This document shows, piece after piece, positions 16,759 through 24,015 of a stretch of DNA of 64,000 nt; positions within the stretch are counted from its first letter, which is position 1, and every line of letters starts with the position of its first letter. The notes beneath the pieces are model-generated. The model was given only the letters and a program-made list of their open reading frames with translations, ran no database searches and was not told the origin of the DNA. Both the position numbers and the translations under genes were made by a program. The stretch is from Chloroflexota bacterium (GTDB taxonomy: Bacteria > Chloroflexota > Limnocylindria > P2-11E): positions 124,001 through 188,000 of the forward strand of contig VBFY01000063.1 of assembly GCA_005889405.1 (NCBI GenBank), written 5' to 3'.

Positions 16759-18191
16759 ATGCCCTCCGCGAGACCCCGCTTGATGCGCTCGGTCGGGATG
16801 TCGGCACAGATCGAGCCACCCGGGAAGATCTTGCCGGGGTTCATCATGCCGTTCGGGTCGAACGCGCTGCGGGCGCGCTGCATGGCCTCGAGGTCCTCGG
16901 GTCCGAAGACCCAGAACATGAAGTGGTTCTTCTCGAGCCCGATCCCGTGCTCGCCCGAGAGCGTGCCGCCCGCGTCGATCGCGACCTTCAGGATCTCCGC
17001 GCTCGCCTCCATCACGCGCTCGATCGGCTCCACCGCGCCGTCGAACAGCAGCACCGGATGGAGATTGCCGTCGCCGATGTGGAACATGTTCGCGATCACA
17101 TACCCGTACCGGTCGGCGATCGCGTTCACTTTCGCGAGTACCTCGGGCAGCTTCGAACGCGGAACGACCGCGTCGTGGAGATAGTTGTTCGGGCGGATGC
17201 GCGCGAGCGCTGGATAGCCCAGCTTCCGTGCCTTCCAGAGCAGCTCGCGTTCGGCCGGCGTCGCGGCCGTCCGCACCCCGAACGCGCCGCGCGCCTCGCA
17301 GACCGCGACGATGGCCGACGCCGCCGCCTGTGTCTCTTCGCGCAGCCCCTCGACCTCGACGAGCAGTAGCGATCCGGCCTCCTCGGGCAGATGCGCGTCG
17401 AACGCCGCGTTCACCGCCTGGATCGTCGTGCGGTCGAGCATCTCCATCGCCGCCGGCACGATGCCGCGCGCGATGATCTCGCTCGCGGCGCGCGCGCCCG
17501 ATTCGACGTCATGGAACAGCGCGACGAACGTCCGTGTGTCCTCGGGGACGGGTAGCAGCCGCACCCACGCCTTGGTGACGATGCCGAGCGTTCCCTCGCT
17601 GCCGACGATGAACGGCACACAGTCATAGCCCGGCAGGTCCGCGGTGCACCCTCCGAAGACGGCGATCTCGCCGTCGGGCAGGACCATCTCGATACCGAGG
17701 ACGTGGTTCACGATCGAGCCGTAGCGGAGCGCGTGCGGACCGCCCGCGTTCGTGCCGATGTTCCCGCCGATCGTCGACACGCGTTGGCTCGCCGGATCGG
17801 GCGCGAAGAAGAGACCGGCCTCGCGCGCCGCCGCGCTGATCTGCAGGTTGGGGACGCCGGGCTCGACGAGCGCCGTCTGGCCGACGGCATCGATGGCGAG
17901 GATCCGTCGGAGCCGCGATGTCGCGATGACCAGCGCGCCGCCGCAGGCGATCGTGCCACCGGAGAGACCGGTGCCTGCGCCGCGCGGTACGACCGCGATG
18001 CCGGCCCGCGACGCGGCCTTCACGCACGCGCCGATCTCCTCCGCGGTGCCGGGGACCACGACCGCGATCGGCGGATGGCGATCGAAGCCCGCGTCGTATT
18101 CGAACACGCGCAGGTCGTCGGGCCGCCAGAACACGTGCTCAGGACCGCAGATCGCGACGAGCTCGGAAACAAGATCGCGTCCCGCGGTCAG
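16749..18191 (-). CDS. glcD: Glycolate oxidase subunit GlcD-like, CTG start proposed
   Basis: A FAD-linked oxidase of about 480 residues that oxidises glycolate or another 2-hydroxy acid. It carries VVPRGAGTGLSGG, STIGGNIGTNAGGPHALRYG and the C-terminal HIGDGNLHP and GEHGIGLEK blocks. The track N-terminus is a shadow of the EVE gene. In frame, CTG 18191 overlaps the EVE stop as CTGA and starts LTAGRDLVSELVAICGPEH, which fits the family's first helix. The first canonical start is GTG 18134, which would remove that helix. I favour CTG but cannot exclude GTG. Confidence 0.9.
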   Translation of the reverse strand: MTAGRDLVSELVAICGPEHVFWRPDDLRVFEYDAGFDRHPPIAVVVPGTAEEIGACVKAASRAGIAVVPRGAGTGLSGGTIACGGALVIATSRLRRILAIDAVGQTALVEPGVPNLQISAAAREAGLFFAPDPASQRVSTIGGNIGTNAGGPHALRYGSIVNHVLGIEMVLPDGEIAVFGGCTADLPGYDCVPFIVGSEGTLGIVTKAWVRLLPVPEDTRTFVALFHDVESGARAASEIIARGIVPAAMEMLDRTTIQAVNAAFDAHLPEEAGSLLLVEVEGLREETQAAASAIVAVCEARGAFGVRTAATPAERELLWKARKLGYPALARIRPNNYLHDAVVPRSKLPEVLAKVNAIADRYGYVIANMFHIGDGNLHPVLLFDGAVEPIERVMEASAEILKVAIDAGGTLSGEHGIGLEKNHFMFWVFGPEDLEAMQRARSAFDPNGMMNPGKIFPGGSICADIPTERIKRGLAEGMWV

Positions 18192-18649
18192 GCTGCGCTC
18201 CGTCGGGTCTCCGCAGCGGCGATCGCCGCCTCGATGACGGCGAAGTCCTTCGCGTCGAGCTCGTGGACGTTGCCCTGGAACGCGAGCCGCCAGTGTTGGG
18301 TGGGCCAGCGCTTCACATGCGCAAGCTTCGCGATCAGCGACTCGGCCGCGATCGCGCGATCCGGACCCACGGCGTGGTCCTTCTTGATCTTGAATCGCCA
18401 CGGGTACGTGTCACCCGGCCTCGAGCTCCTCGATACCCAGATGGGCTCGGCGCCCTCGAAATATGGCGACGTGATGGTGGCGGTCGCCGCGAACGACTGG
18501 ATGCCGGTGAGGTACCAGCAGACGCGATCGCCGGGCGCCATGCGCTCGGCCTTGCGGCGGTGGCGGCTCTTCACGCCCTGCTGCGTGAACCGGAGCGTGC
18601 GCGTGCGCTCGTAGTTCTCGGGGCTGGTCACGATCATCCAGTACGTCAC
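18188..18649 (-). CDS. EVE domain protein
   Basis: A 153-residue EVE-type (PUA-like) protein. It begins TYWMIVTSPENYERTR and contains the typical MAPGDRVCWYLTG and AATATITSPYF segments. EVE domains bind modified bases or nucleotides in nucleic acids and often occur in defence or RNA-modification contexts. Here it is the first gene of a glycolate-oxidase-like operon and overlaps glcD as CTGA, an unexpected neighbour. The start is GTG 18649. Confidence 0.82.
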   Translation of the reverse strand: MTYWMIVTSPENYERTRTLRFTQQGVKSRHRRKAERMAPGDRVCWYLTGIQSFAATATITSPYFEGAEPIWVSRSSRPGDTYPWRFKIKKDHAVGPDRAIAAESLIAKLAHVKRWPTQHWRLAFQGNVHELDAKDFAVIEAAIAAAETRRSAA

Positions 18650-18668
18650 GCGTGGTCCTGCTCAATCT

Positions 18669-18683
18669 CTCGGCTTCGCCGAG
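18669..18683. repeat. Perfect 6-bp hairpin with TTC loop
   Basis: CTCGGC-TTC-GCCGAG lies in the 123-base gap between the EVE gene and the MoaD-MoaE fusion. There is no U-tract. Similar TTC-loop hairpins occur at 8359-8381 and 27048-27064. It may be a transcript-end or processing element. No gene is visible in the gap. Confidence 0.45.
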
Positions 18684-18772
18684 GAGACGCGCTCAAGGCT
18701 GGTGGGTTCGCTCCTCGCGCACGCTCGCTTCGCTCGCTGAACAGGGGCCCCTCCCCCTGAGCCGCTCGTCGC

Positions 18773-19438
18773 TCAAGCATGATCTTCGATCCACACCGCG
18801 CCGTCGTCGGAGTGCTCCTTCTTCCAGATCGGCACGATCGTCTTGAGCTCGTCGATGGCGGCGCGCGCCGCTGCGAACGCGGCGTCGCGATGCGGCGCCC
18901 CCGCGGCGACGATGACCGCGATCTCGCCGATGGCGAGGTCGCCGACGCGGTGGTGCATCACGAGGCGTAGCGGCGCGTAGCTGGTCTCGAGGCGCTGCGC
19001 GATCTCACGCATCTTCGCCTCGGCCATCTCCGCATAGGCCTCGTACTCGAGATGCGTGACCACCTTCCCGCGGCTGCGGTCGCGCACCGTGCCGAGGAAC
19101 ACGACGACGCCGCCGAATCCCGAGTCGCGCACCGCCGCAAGCGCATCATCGACCGACAGCGGCGAGGCCGAGACGGCGATCGGTGCGACGGTCATGGCAC
19201 CGCCCGACACGGGCGGGATGAGAGCGACCTCGTCGCCATCCGCGAGCGGCTCCTCGGGCGTGACGTACTCGTGGTTTCGCGCGATCACGACCTGACGGCC
19301 TTCGGCGATGAGCGGATGGTCCTTCAGGATGTTGAAGATCGCGTCCTTCACCTTCGCTCCGGGTGGCAGATCGAGCTCGATCTGACCAACGCCGGCAGCC
19401 TCCCGATACGACGCGAACAAGCGCACCAGCACGCGCAT
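18773..19438 (-). CDS. MoaD-MoaE fusion, molybdopterin synthase
   Basis: A 221-residue fusion. Residues 1-80 are a MoaD domain ending ALIPPVSGG, with the Gly-Gly that must be free to carry the thiocarboxylate. Residues from about 90 are MoaE, with the catalytic lysine region IPIWKKEHSDDG near the end. Together they convert cPMP to molybdopterin. The mycobacterial MoaX protein has the same architecture and is reported to be cleaved after the Gly-Gly; the same is expected here by analogy. No other moa gene is in the window. Confidence 0.92.
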   Translation of the reverse strand: MRVLVRLFASYREAAGVGQIELDLPPGAKVKDAIFNILKDHPLIAEGRQVVIARNHEYVTPEEPLADGDEVALIPPVSGGAMTVAPIAVSASPLSVDDALAAVRDSGFGGVVVFLGTVRDRSRGKVVTHLEYEAYAEMAEAKMREIAQRLETSYAPLRLVMHHRVGDLAIGEIAVIVAAGAPHRDAAFAAARAAIDELKTIVPIWKKEHSDDGAVWIEDHA

Positions 19439-19474
19439 TCTTCGGAGTCTATTCAGTGCGAGAATTCAACGGGC

Positions 19475-20782
19475 ATGGACGCGGCCGAGGCTCTTCGAGG
19501 CGCCGTCATCGCGTTCGTTCTGGTGATCGCGAACGGATTTTTCGTTGCCTCGGAGTATTCCTTCGTCCGGGTCCGCGCCACGCAGCTGGATGAGCTGGCG
19601 CGGGCTGGTAGCGTGCGCGCGAAGCTCGCGGCGCGCATCGCCGATCGGCTCGACAGCTACATCTCCGCGGCTCAGCTGGGCATCACGCTCGCCTCACTGG
19701 CGATCGGGTGGATCGGCGAGCCCGCGATCGCGGCGCTCGTCGCACCGATCCTCGGCTGGCTGCCGGAGCCGCTGTTCCATCTCGTCGCCTTCGCGCTCGC
19801 GTTCGGGGCGATCACCTATGCGCACATCGTGATCGGCGAGCTCGCGCCGAAATACCTCGCCATCCAGCGCGCCGTACAGCTCGCGCTGCTGTTCGCGTAT
19901 CCCTTTGACCTCTTCTACCGTCTCGTCTACCCCATCAACTGGTTCGTGAACAGCAGCGCGAACTCGCTGCTGCGCTGGATCGGCATCACGCCGCGCGCGG
20001 ACCTGAACGTCCACAGCGACGAAGAGCTCCGGATGCTCGTCGCCGCATCGGCGCGCCAAGGCGTGCTCCAGGAGAGCGAGCGGCTCATCGTCGGGAACGC
20101 GCTCGATTTCGCCGACACGCTCGTTCGTCAGGTGATGGTCCCGCGCACCGAGATCGTCGCCGTGCCGGAAGAGCTCGACCTCGCCGGGCTCATCGCGGTG
20201 GCGCGGCAACATCGTCTTTCGCGCTTCCCGGTGTACCGCGACGACCTGGACCACATCGTGGGCGTCGTCCACGTCAAGGATTTGGTCGGCGTGGACCGCA
20301 GCTCGCGGGCCAAGGCCCACGACATCATGCGGCGAGTGCCGGCGATCCCCGAGACGCTACGCCTGGACCAGGCGCTCGCGGAGTTCCGGCGGCAGCACGC
20401 CCAGCTTGCGATCGTCATCGACGAGTACGGCGGGACGGCGGGCCTCGTGACGCTCGAGGACGTGCTGGAGGAGCTGGTCGGCGAGGTCGGCGACGAGTTC
20501 GAGAAGGACACGTCGCCGCCGATCCGCGAGGAGGCGCCCGGGACCTACGTCGTCGACGGCCTGGTCGGCCTCGCCGAGCTGCGTGAGCGTCTGCACCTCG
20601 CGCTCACCGACGAGCCGTACGACACGGTCGGCGGCATGGTGTTCGGTCGGCTGGGCCGCGTTGCGCAGGTCGGCGACTCCGTCGAGGTCGAGGGGTACCG
20701 CTTCCAGGTCACCGGCGTCGATGGTCGGCGCGTGTCGCAGGTCCGCGTGCAGCGTGCGCGACCACCGCGGAAGGCCGCCTGA
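19475..20782 (+). CDS. CNNM/CorC family membrane protein with CBS pair
   Basis: A 435-residue protein. It has an N-terminal DUF21/CNNM transmembrane domain (about residues 1-195), a CBS pair (from VMVPRTEIVAVPEELDL to about residue 340, including VIDEYGGTAGLVTLEDVLEELVGE), then a CorC_HlyC domain. The family is linked to Mg2+/Co2+ export, although often annotated hemolysin-like. The track ORF begins within the divergent moa fusion; ATG 19475 precedes the first helix. It lies 36 bases from the divergent start. Confidence 0.9.
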   Translation: MDAAEALRGAVIAFVLVIANGFFVASEYSFVRVRATQLDELARAGSVRAKLAARIADRLDSYISAAQLGITLASLAIGWIGEPAIAALVAPILGWLPEPLFHLVAFALAFGAITYAHIVIGELAPKYLAIQRAVQLALLFAYPFDLFYRLVYPINWFVNSSANSLLRWIGITPRADLNVHSDEELRMLVAASARQGVLQESERLIVGNALDFADTLVRQVMVPRTEIVAVPEELDLAGLIAVARQHRLSRFPVYRDDLDHIVGVVHVKDLVGVDRSSRAKAHDIMRRVPAIPETLRLDQALAEFRRQHAQLAIVIDEYGGTAGLVTLEDVLEELVGEVGDEFEKDTSPPIREEAPGTYVVDGLVGLAELRERLHLALTDEPYDTVGGMVFGRLGRVAQVGDSVEVEGYRFQVTGVDGRRVSQVRVQRARPPRKAA

Positions 20783-20864
20783 CCTCGTTGATCAAACCGT
20801 TACCAGTCCGTAACGAGCTGCCCGCCGCTTGACCGCTGGCACGTGCGTTGCTTGTAGGTAGCAC

Positions 20865-21023
20865 GTGCTTGATCTGTTGACCAACGACAGCGTGATCTTC
20901 ATCTTCGGGGCAGTCGGTCTGGCAACGACGGCCGTCTCGATCATCCGCGACGCCCGCAACCAGCGCGAGAGCGTCGCCCAGACCCGCGTGCCCGTCGTCG
21001 CGGACCGCGCCGGCGAGTCTTAG
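20865..21023 (+). CDS. Small single-pass membrane peptide
   Basis: A 52-residue ORF below the track's length limit. GTG 20865 starts a peptide with one hydrophobic helix (SVIFIFGAVGLATTAVSII) and a charged tail with several arginines. It was found by reading the 240-base gap downstream of the CNNM gene. Its TAG overlaps the stop of the opposing 59-residue ORF. No Shine-Dalgarno is evident, so expression is uncertain. Confidence 0.4.
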   Translation: MLDLLTNDSVIFIFGAVGLATTAVSIIRDARNQRESVAQTRVPVVADRAGES

Positions 21024-21199
21024 CCGCCCCCGAACAGCGAGCGGACGAACCCGGCGAGCGCCTCCCATCGCTGGACCCAGTACTGCTGCGCCCTGGGGTC
21101 CAGCAGCACGAACAGTCCCGTGGCCGCCGCCGTGACCAGCCCCGTCATCAGGACGAAGGAGACGACGCTGCTTCGTCCTGACAGCTTCTGGTCGGTCAC
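21020..21199 (-). CDS. Small membrane protein coupled to parB
   Basis: A 59-residue ORF just below the track limit. It starts at GTG 21199, which overlaps the parB stop as GTGA, so translation is probably coupled. It has one transmembrane helix (VVSFVLMTGLVTAAATGLFVLL) followed by an amphipathic tail (QQYWVQRWEALAGFVRSLFGGG). The position suggests a membrane-linked accessory of the ParAB system, which is inference only. I do not recognise the family. Confidence 0.62.
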   Translation of the reverse strand: MTDQKLSGRSSVVSFVLMTGLVTAAATGLFVLLDPRAQQYWVQRWEALAGFVRSLFGGG

Positions 21200-22146
21200 G
21201 CGCGGCCGGCGCTCCGCAGTCGCGCTACCAGGTTGTCCAGCCGAGCCCTCGAGATCGTGAGGAACTTCGCCAGGTTCTGCCGGTCGCTTTCCGGGATCGT
21301 GAGCTTGCCGTCCTCGCCCACGGCCCGCGACAGCTCCGCGAGCGCCTCGTTCAGCTTGCGCGTCGCCGTGATGAGCGCGTCGTCCCGCAATGCGGGGATG
21401 GCTGGCTCGGCCTTCGCGCTTCTCGCCTGCGGGTTGAGGATCCGCTCGACGCGGTCGTGCAGGCGGATGAGCGTCAGTTGCCCGGCGAGGATCTGTTTCG
21501 CGAGCGAGCGACGACGTCGCTTGTCCTCGAGCTTCATCAGCTCGTACGCCGCCGAAAGCGTGTCATACCGCTTCGCGACCATCTCGCGCACGTCGTCCGG
21601 TGCGCTCGCGAGGCGCAGCCGGTTCTCGACGTAGCCCTTGTCCTTGCCAAGCTTCCCCGCGAGCTGGCGGATGGAGTATCCGAGCTCGTCGGTCATCTTC
21701 TTGTAGATCACCGCCTCATCGAGGGGCGAGAGGTCCTCGCGCTGGAGGTTCTCGATGAGCGCGATCTCGAGGGCGGTCGCGTCGTCGAAGCGCTCGACGA
21801 TCGCCGGGATCGTTTCCTTGCCTGCGATCTTCGACGAACGCCAGCGCCGTTCGCCGGCGATGATCTCGTACTGATCCCCTGACGGTCGGACGAGGATCGG
21901 CTGGAGCACTCCGTGCTCCTTGATCGACGCCGCGAGCTCCTGCAGCGTTTCCTCGTGCCAGGTCATGCGGGGCTGCGACGGGTTCGGGACGACCTTCTCG
22001 AGCGGTAGTTCGCGCACCGCTGTCGGCGTCCGTGCCGCGAGAAGGCTGATGATGCCGGGCTGCGCGTTCGACTCCTGCTGGAAGATGCGGCTGCCGGCGT
22101 CGCGGAACGATTTCTTGCTGTGAGAAGCGGGACTACTTGTGAGCAC
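21196..22146 (-). CDS. parB: Chromosome partitioning protein ParB
   Basis: A 316-residue ParB/Spo0J family protein. The CTPase domain carries PNPSQPR, GVLQPILVRP and AGERRWRSSKIAG, with LIENLQREDLSPLDEA. The helix-turn-helix includes YSIRQLAGKLGKDKGYVENRLRL. The C-terminal region differs from classic dimerisation tails and is rich in charged helices. It loads at parS and spreads on DNA. GTG 22146 overlaps the parA end by 14 bases. The N-terminal 35 residues are polar and probably disordered. Confidence 0.92.
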   Translation of the reverse strand: MLTSSPASHSKKSFRDAGSRIFQQESNAQPGIISLLAARTPTAVRELPLEKVVPNPSQPRMTWHEETLQELAASIKEHGVLQPILVRPSGDQYEIIAGERRWRSSKIAGKETIPAIVERFDDATALEIALIENLQREDLSPLDEAVIYKKMTDELGYSIRQLAGKLGKDKGYVENRLRLASAPDDVREMVAKRYDTLSAAYELMKLEDKRRRRSLAKQILAGQLTLIRLHDRVERILNPQARSAKAEPAIPALRDDALITATRKLNEALAELSRAVGEDGKLTIPESDRQNLAKFLTISRARLDNLVARLRSAGRA

Positions 22147-22903
22147 CGATCACCTCCCTCGCGAGGTCGGCGAAACTCTTCGCCGCGTCGGACCTGGGTT
22201 CGTAGACTCCGATCGGCACGCCCGCGGTGGGCGCCTCGCCGATCTTCACTGACTGACGGATGACGGTCTCGAAGACCTGATGATCTCCGAGCTCGCGCAG
22301 CGAGTCGAGCATGTCGCGTCCGAGGATCGTGCGCGAGTCGTAGAACGTCGGCAGCAGTCCGAGCACTTTCAACTTCGGATTGAGCCGGGCCTGCACGGTC
22401 TTGATGATCTTGAGAAGCGCGGCGACGCCTTTGAGCGCGTAATACTGCGTTTGTACCGGGATGATCACGCCGTTCGCCGCGACGAGCGCATTGAGCGTGA
22501 GCAGTCCCAGGGTCGGCGGGCAGTCGATGAGGATGTAGGCGTAGCGCTGGACGACGTCCTGGCTGAGCTTGTCACGCAGGGCCATCTCGCGACCGATCGC
22601 GTTGAAGAGCTCTACTTCCGCGGATGAAAGCTCGAGCGTCGCTGGCGCGACGTCGAGGTTCCTGGTCTTCGTCGGTCGGATGATGGACGTGAGCTTGAGG
22701 TCGGGGTCGATCAAGACATTCGCGATGTTCTTGTCGACCGTGTTCAAGTCGATACCGAGACCGACGGTGAGATTCGCCTGCGGATCGAGATCGAGGCACA
22801 GAACGCGATGACCGAGCGACGCGAGCGCGCCGCCCAAGTTGATGGTGCACGTCGTTTTTCCGACGCCACCCTTCTGGTTCGCGACCGCGATGACCGTTCC
22901 CAC
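22133..22903 (-). CDS. parA: Chromosome partitioning ATPase ParA
   Basis: A 256-residue deviant-Walker ATPase. KGGVGKTT is at residues 11-18, with LDLDPQANLT and the Walker B region ILIDCPPTLGLLTLNAL. It acts with ParB in origin segregation. The track start is 37 codons early; GTG 22903 has GGGAGGAAGCGC directly upstream, a strong Shine-Dalgarno, and begins GTVIAVANQK as the family does. Confidence 0.94.
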   Translation of the reverse strand: MGTVIAVANQKGGVGKTTCTINLGGALASLGHRVLCLDLDPQANLTVGLGIDLNTVDKNIANVLIDPDLKLTSIIRPTKTRNLDVAPATLELSSAEVELFNAIGREMALRDKLSQDVVQRYAYILIDCPPTLGLLTLNALVAANGVIIPVQTQYYALKGVAALLKIIKTVQARLNPKLKVLGLLPTFYDSRTILGRDMLDSLRELGDHQVFETVIRQSVKIGEAPTAGVPIGVYEPRSDAAKSFADLAREVIGAHK

Positions 22904-22987
22904 GCGCTTCCTCCCGTCGTTTCCGTCCCCGGAACGACGCGCACGTGCGGAAGCGGTGCACGTGACTCCCCTCGCGGCGCCCGACCT

Positions 22988-23014
22988 AGCATAGCCCGAC
23001 TTTTGCAAAGACAA
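22988..23014 (-). promoter_or_regulatory. Candidate parAB promoter
   Basis: On the minus strand TTGTCT, a 15-base spacer and TATGCT lie about 85 bases upstream of the parA GTG. The -10 matches four of six consensus bases; the spacer is short. The leader between them contains two CACGTG palindromes. This is a weak prediction based on pattern alone. Confidence 0.35.
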
Positions 23015-23091
23015 CGTACAGACGGCGGGGAACGGTTCGCCGGAGGCGCCACGTCCCGGTCTCGGCTGGCGGAGTCAGCCCGTTTTCGAGC

Positions 23092-23706
23092 TCAGAGGGT
23101 CACGTAGGCGGCGGTGCCGATGACGATCCCGCTCACGATGCCGATGACGATGAAGACAACGATCACGGCAACCACCACCGCGACGGTGTAGCTCATCGCC
23201 TTCTCCGCTGGGACCTTCATGACCGCCGGTAGCCCGAGGTAGAGCAGGTACAGGCCGTAGATACCGAGGATCGAGAGGGGGCTGAGGGCGGGTATCAGCG
23301 CGAAGATCCCGGCGACCCACTGCGCTGTGCTCGAGTAGGCCGAGACCTTGAAGGCCTGGGTCAGGTCGCGAGTTCCGCCATACCGCGGCGCAAAGTAGTC
23401 GATCACCCTGGCCACGACGTACGTTCCGAGTAGGGACAGGCCGAAACTGACGATCGCGCCGACGATCGCGTTGGTGATCGGCACCCGAACCGCGCCGAGG
23501 ATCGGTTGGTTCGTGCCGATGAGGGCCCCACCGATGGCGTTCGCCACCGGCCCGATGGCCGCGAGCGGGATCACATAGGACCGAAAGACCGTCGCGATAT
23601 CGGTCTTCTCTGCCGCGATGACGGGCCACTCCTGCTTCGGCTTCATCAGGATCGCCTTGACGCGATCGACCAGGGCCACAGACTTGACCCCCTCGGCTGA
23701 CGACAT
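23092..23706 (-). CDS. Yip1 family membrane protein
   Basis: A 204-residue protein. It starts with a soluble segment containing VKAILMKPKQEWPVIAAE, typical of bacterial Yip1 proteins, followed by about five helices: SYVIPLAAIGPVANAIGGALI, IVGAIVSFGLSLLGTYVVARVI, VAGIFALIPALSPLSILGIYGLYLL and a long C-terminal hydrophobic pair. Function in bacteria is unknown. It stands alone, upstream of parA on the same strand with a gap of about 190 bases. Confidence 0.82.
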   Translation of the reverse strand: MSSAEGVKSVALVDRVKAILMKPKQEWPVIAAEKTDIATVFRSYVIPLAAIGPVANAIGGALIGTNQPILGAVRVPITNAIVGAIVSFGLSLLGTYVVARVIDYFAPRYGGTRDLTQAFKVSAYSSTAQWVAGIFALIPALSPLSILGIYGLYLLYLGLPAVMKVPAEKAMSYTVAVVVAVIVVFIVIGIVSGIVIGTAAYVTL

Positions 23707-23733
23707 GACGTGATCCTCCCTCAGAGGCCTGAA

Positions 23734-23891
23734 GCGGCCGCCATCGCGGCCGCGCTACGGCCTTCGTCGCAGATAATGCGCCTGGTGGCTGTCACGATGT
23801 CAGCCCGGATGGCTCGGCGACATCTCGTGCGGGCCCGTATCGCTTCGCTCACGGGCCCGTCGTCGGGCTGTTGCGACCATACGATGGTCGC
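23734..23891. repeat. Cluster of three inverted repeats upstream of the tRNA
   Basis: The 197-base gap before the tRNA contains no ORF but three strong inverted repeats. These are two GCGGCCGC copies (23734-23741, 23746-23753), CGGGCCCGT/ACGGGCCCG around a 12-base loop (23830-23859), and GCGACCAT-ACG-ATGGTCGC (23873-23891). The GGGCCCGTA of the second is identical to the 5' end of the tRNA. They could be transcript-end hairpins or remnants of tRNA-associated insertion. Confidence 0.5.
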
Positions 23892-23903
23892 GCAGCCCTC
23901 CTA

Positions 23904-23977
23904 GGGCCCGTAGCTCAGAGGTCTAGAGCGGCGGACTCATAATCTGCTGGTCCTTGGTTCGAATCCAAGCGGGCCCA
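23904..23977 (+). tRNA. tRNA with anticodon CAU (Met elongator or Ile2)
   Basis: A full cloverleaf can be drawn. The acceptor is GGGCCCG/CGGGCCC, the D stem GCTC/GAGC, the anticodon stem GCGGA/TCTGC with loop CTCATAA, and the T stem CTTGG/CCAAG with loop TTCGAAT. The discriminator is A, followed by CCG, so CCA is not encoded. The CAU anticodon and non-initiator acceptor pairing fit elongator tRNA-Met or the lysidine-modified tRNA-Ile. The sequence does not let me choose. It lies 38 bases upstream of the threonine ammonia-lyase gene. Confidence 0.95.
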
Positions 23978-24015
23978 CCGGTCACGGCGACGGGCCAACG
24001 CCTCGGGAGGGTGCT

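Noticed and set aside
18773-19438. Frameshift or missing stop between moaD and moaE
   Set aside because: The reading frame is clean, and the same fusion is known in mycobacteria, so it is treated as a genuine fusion.
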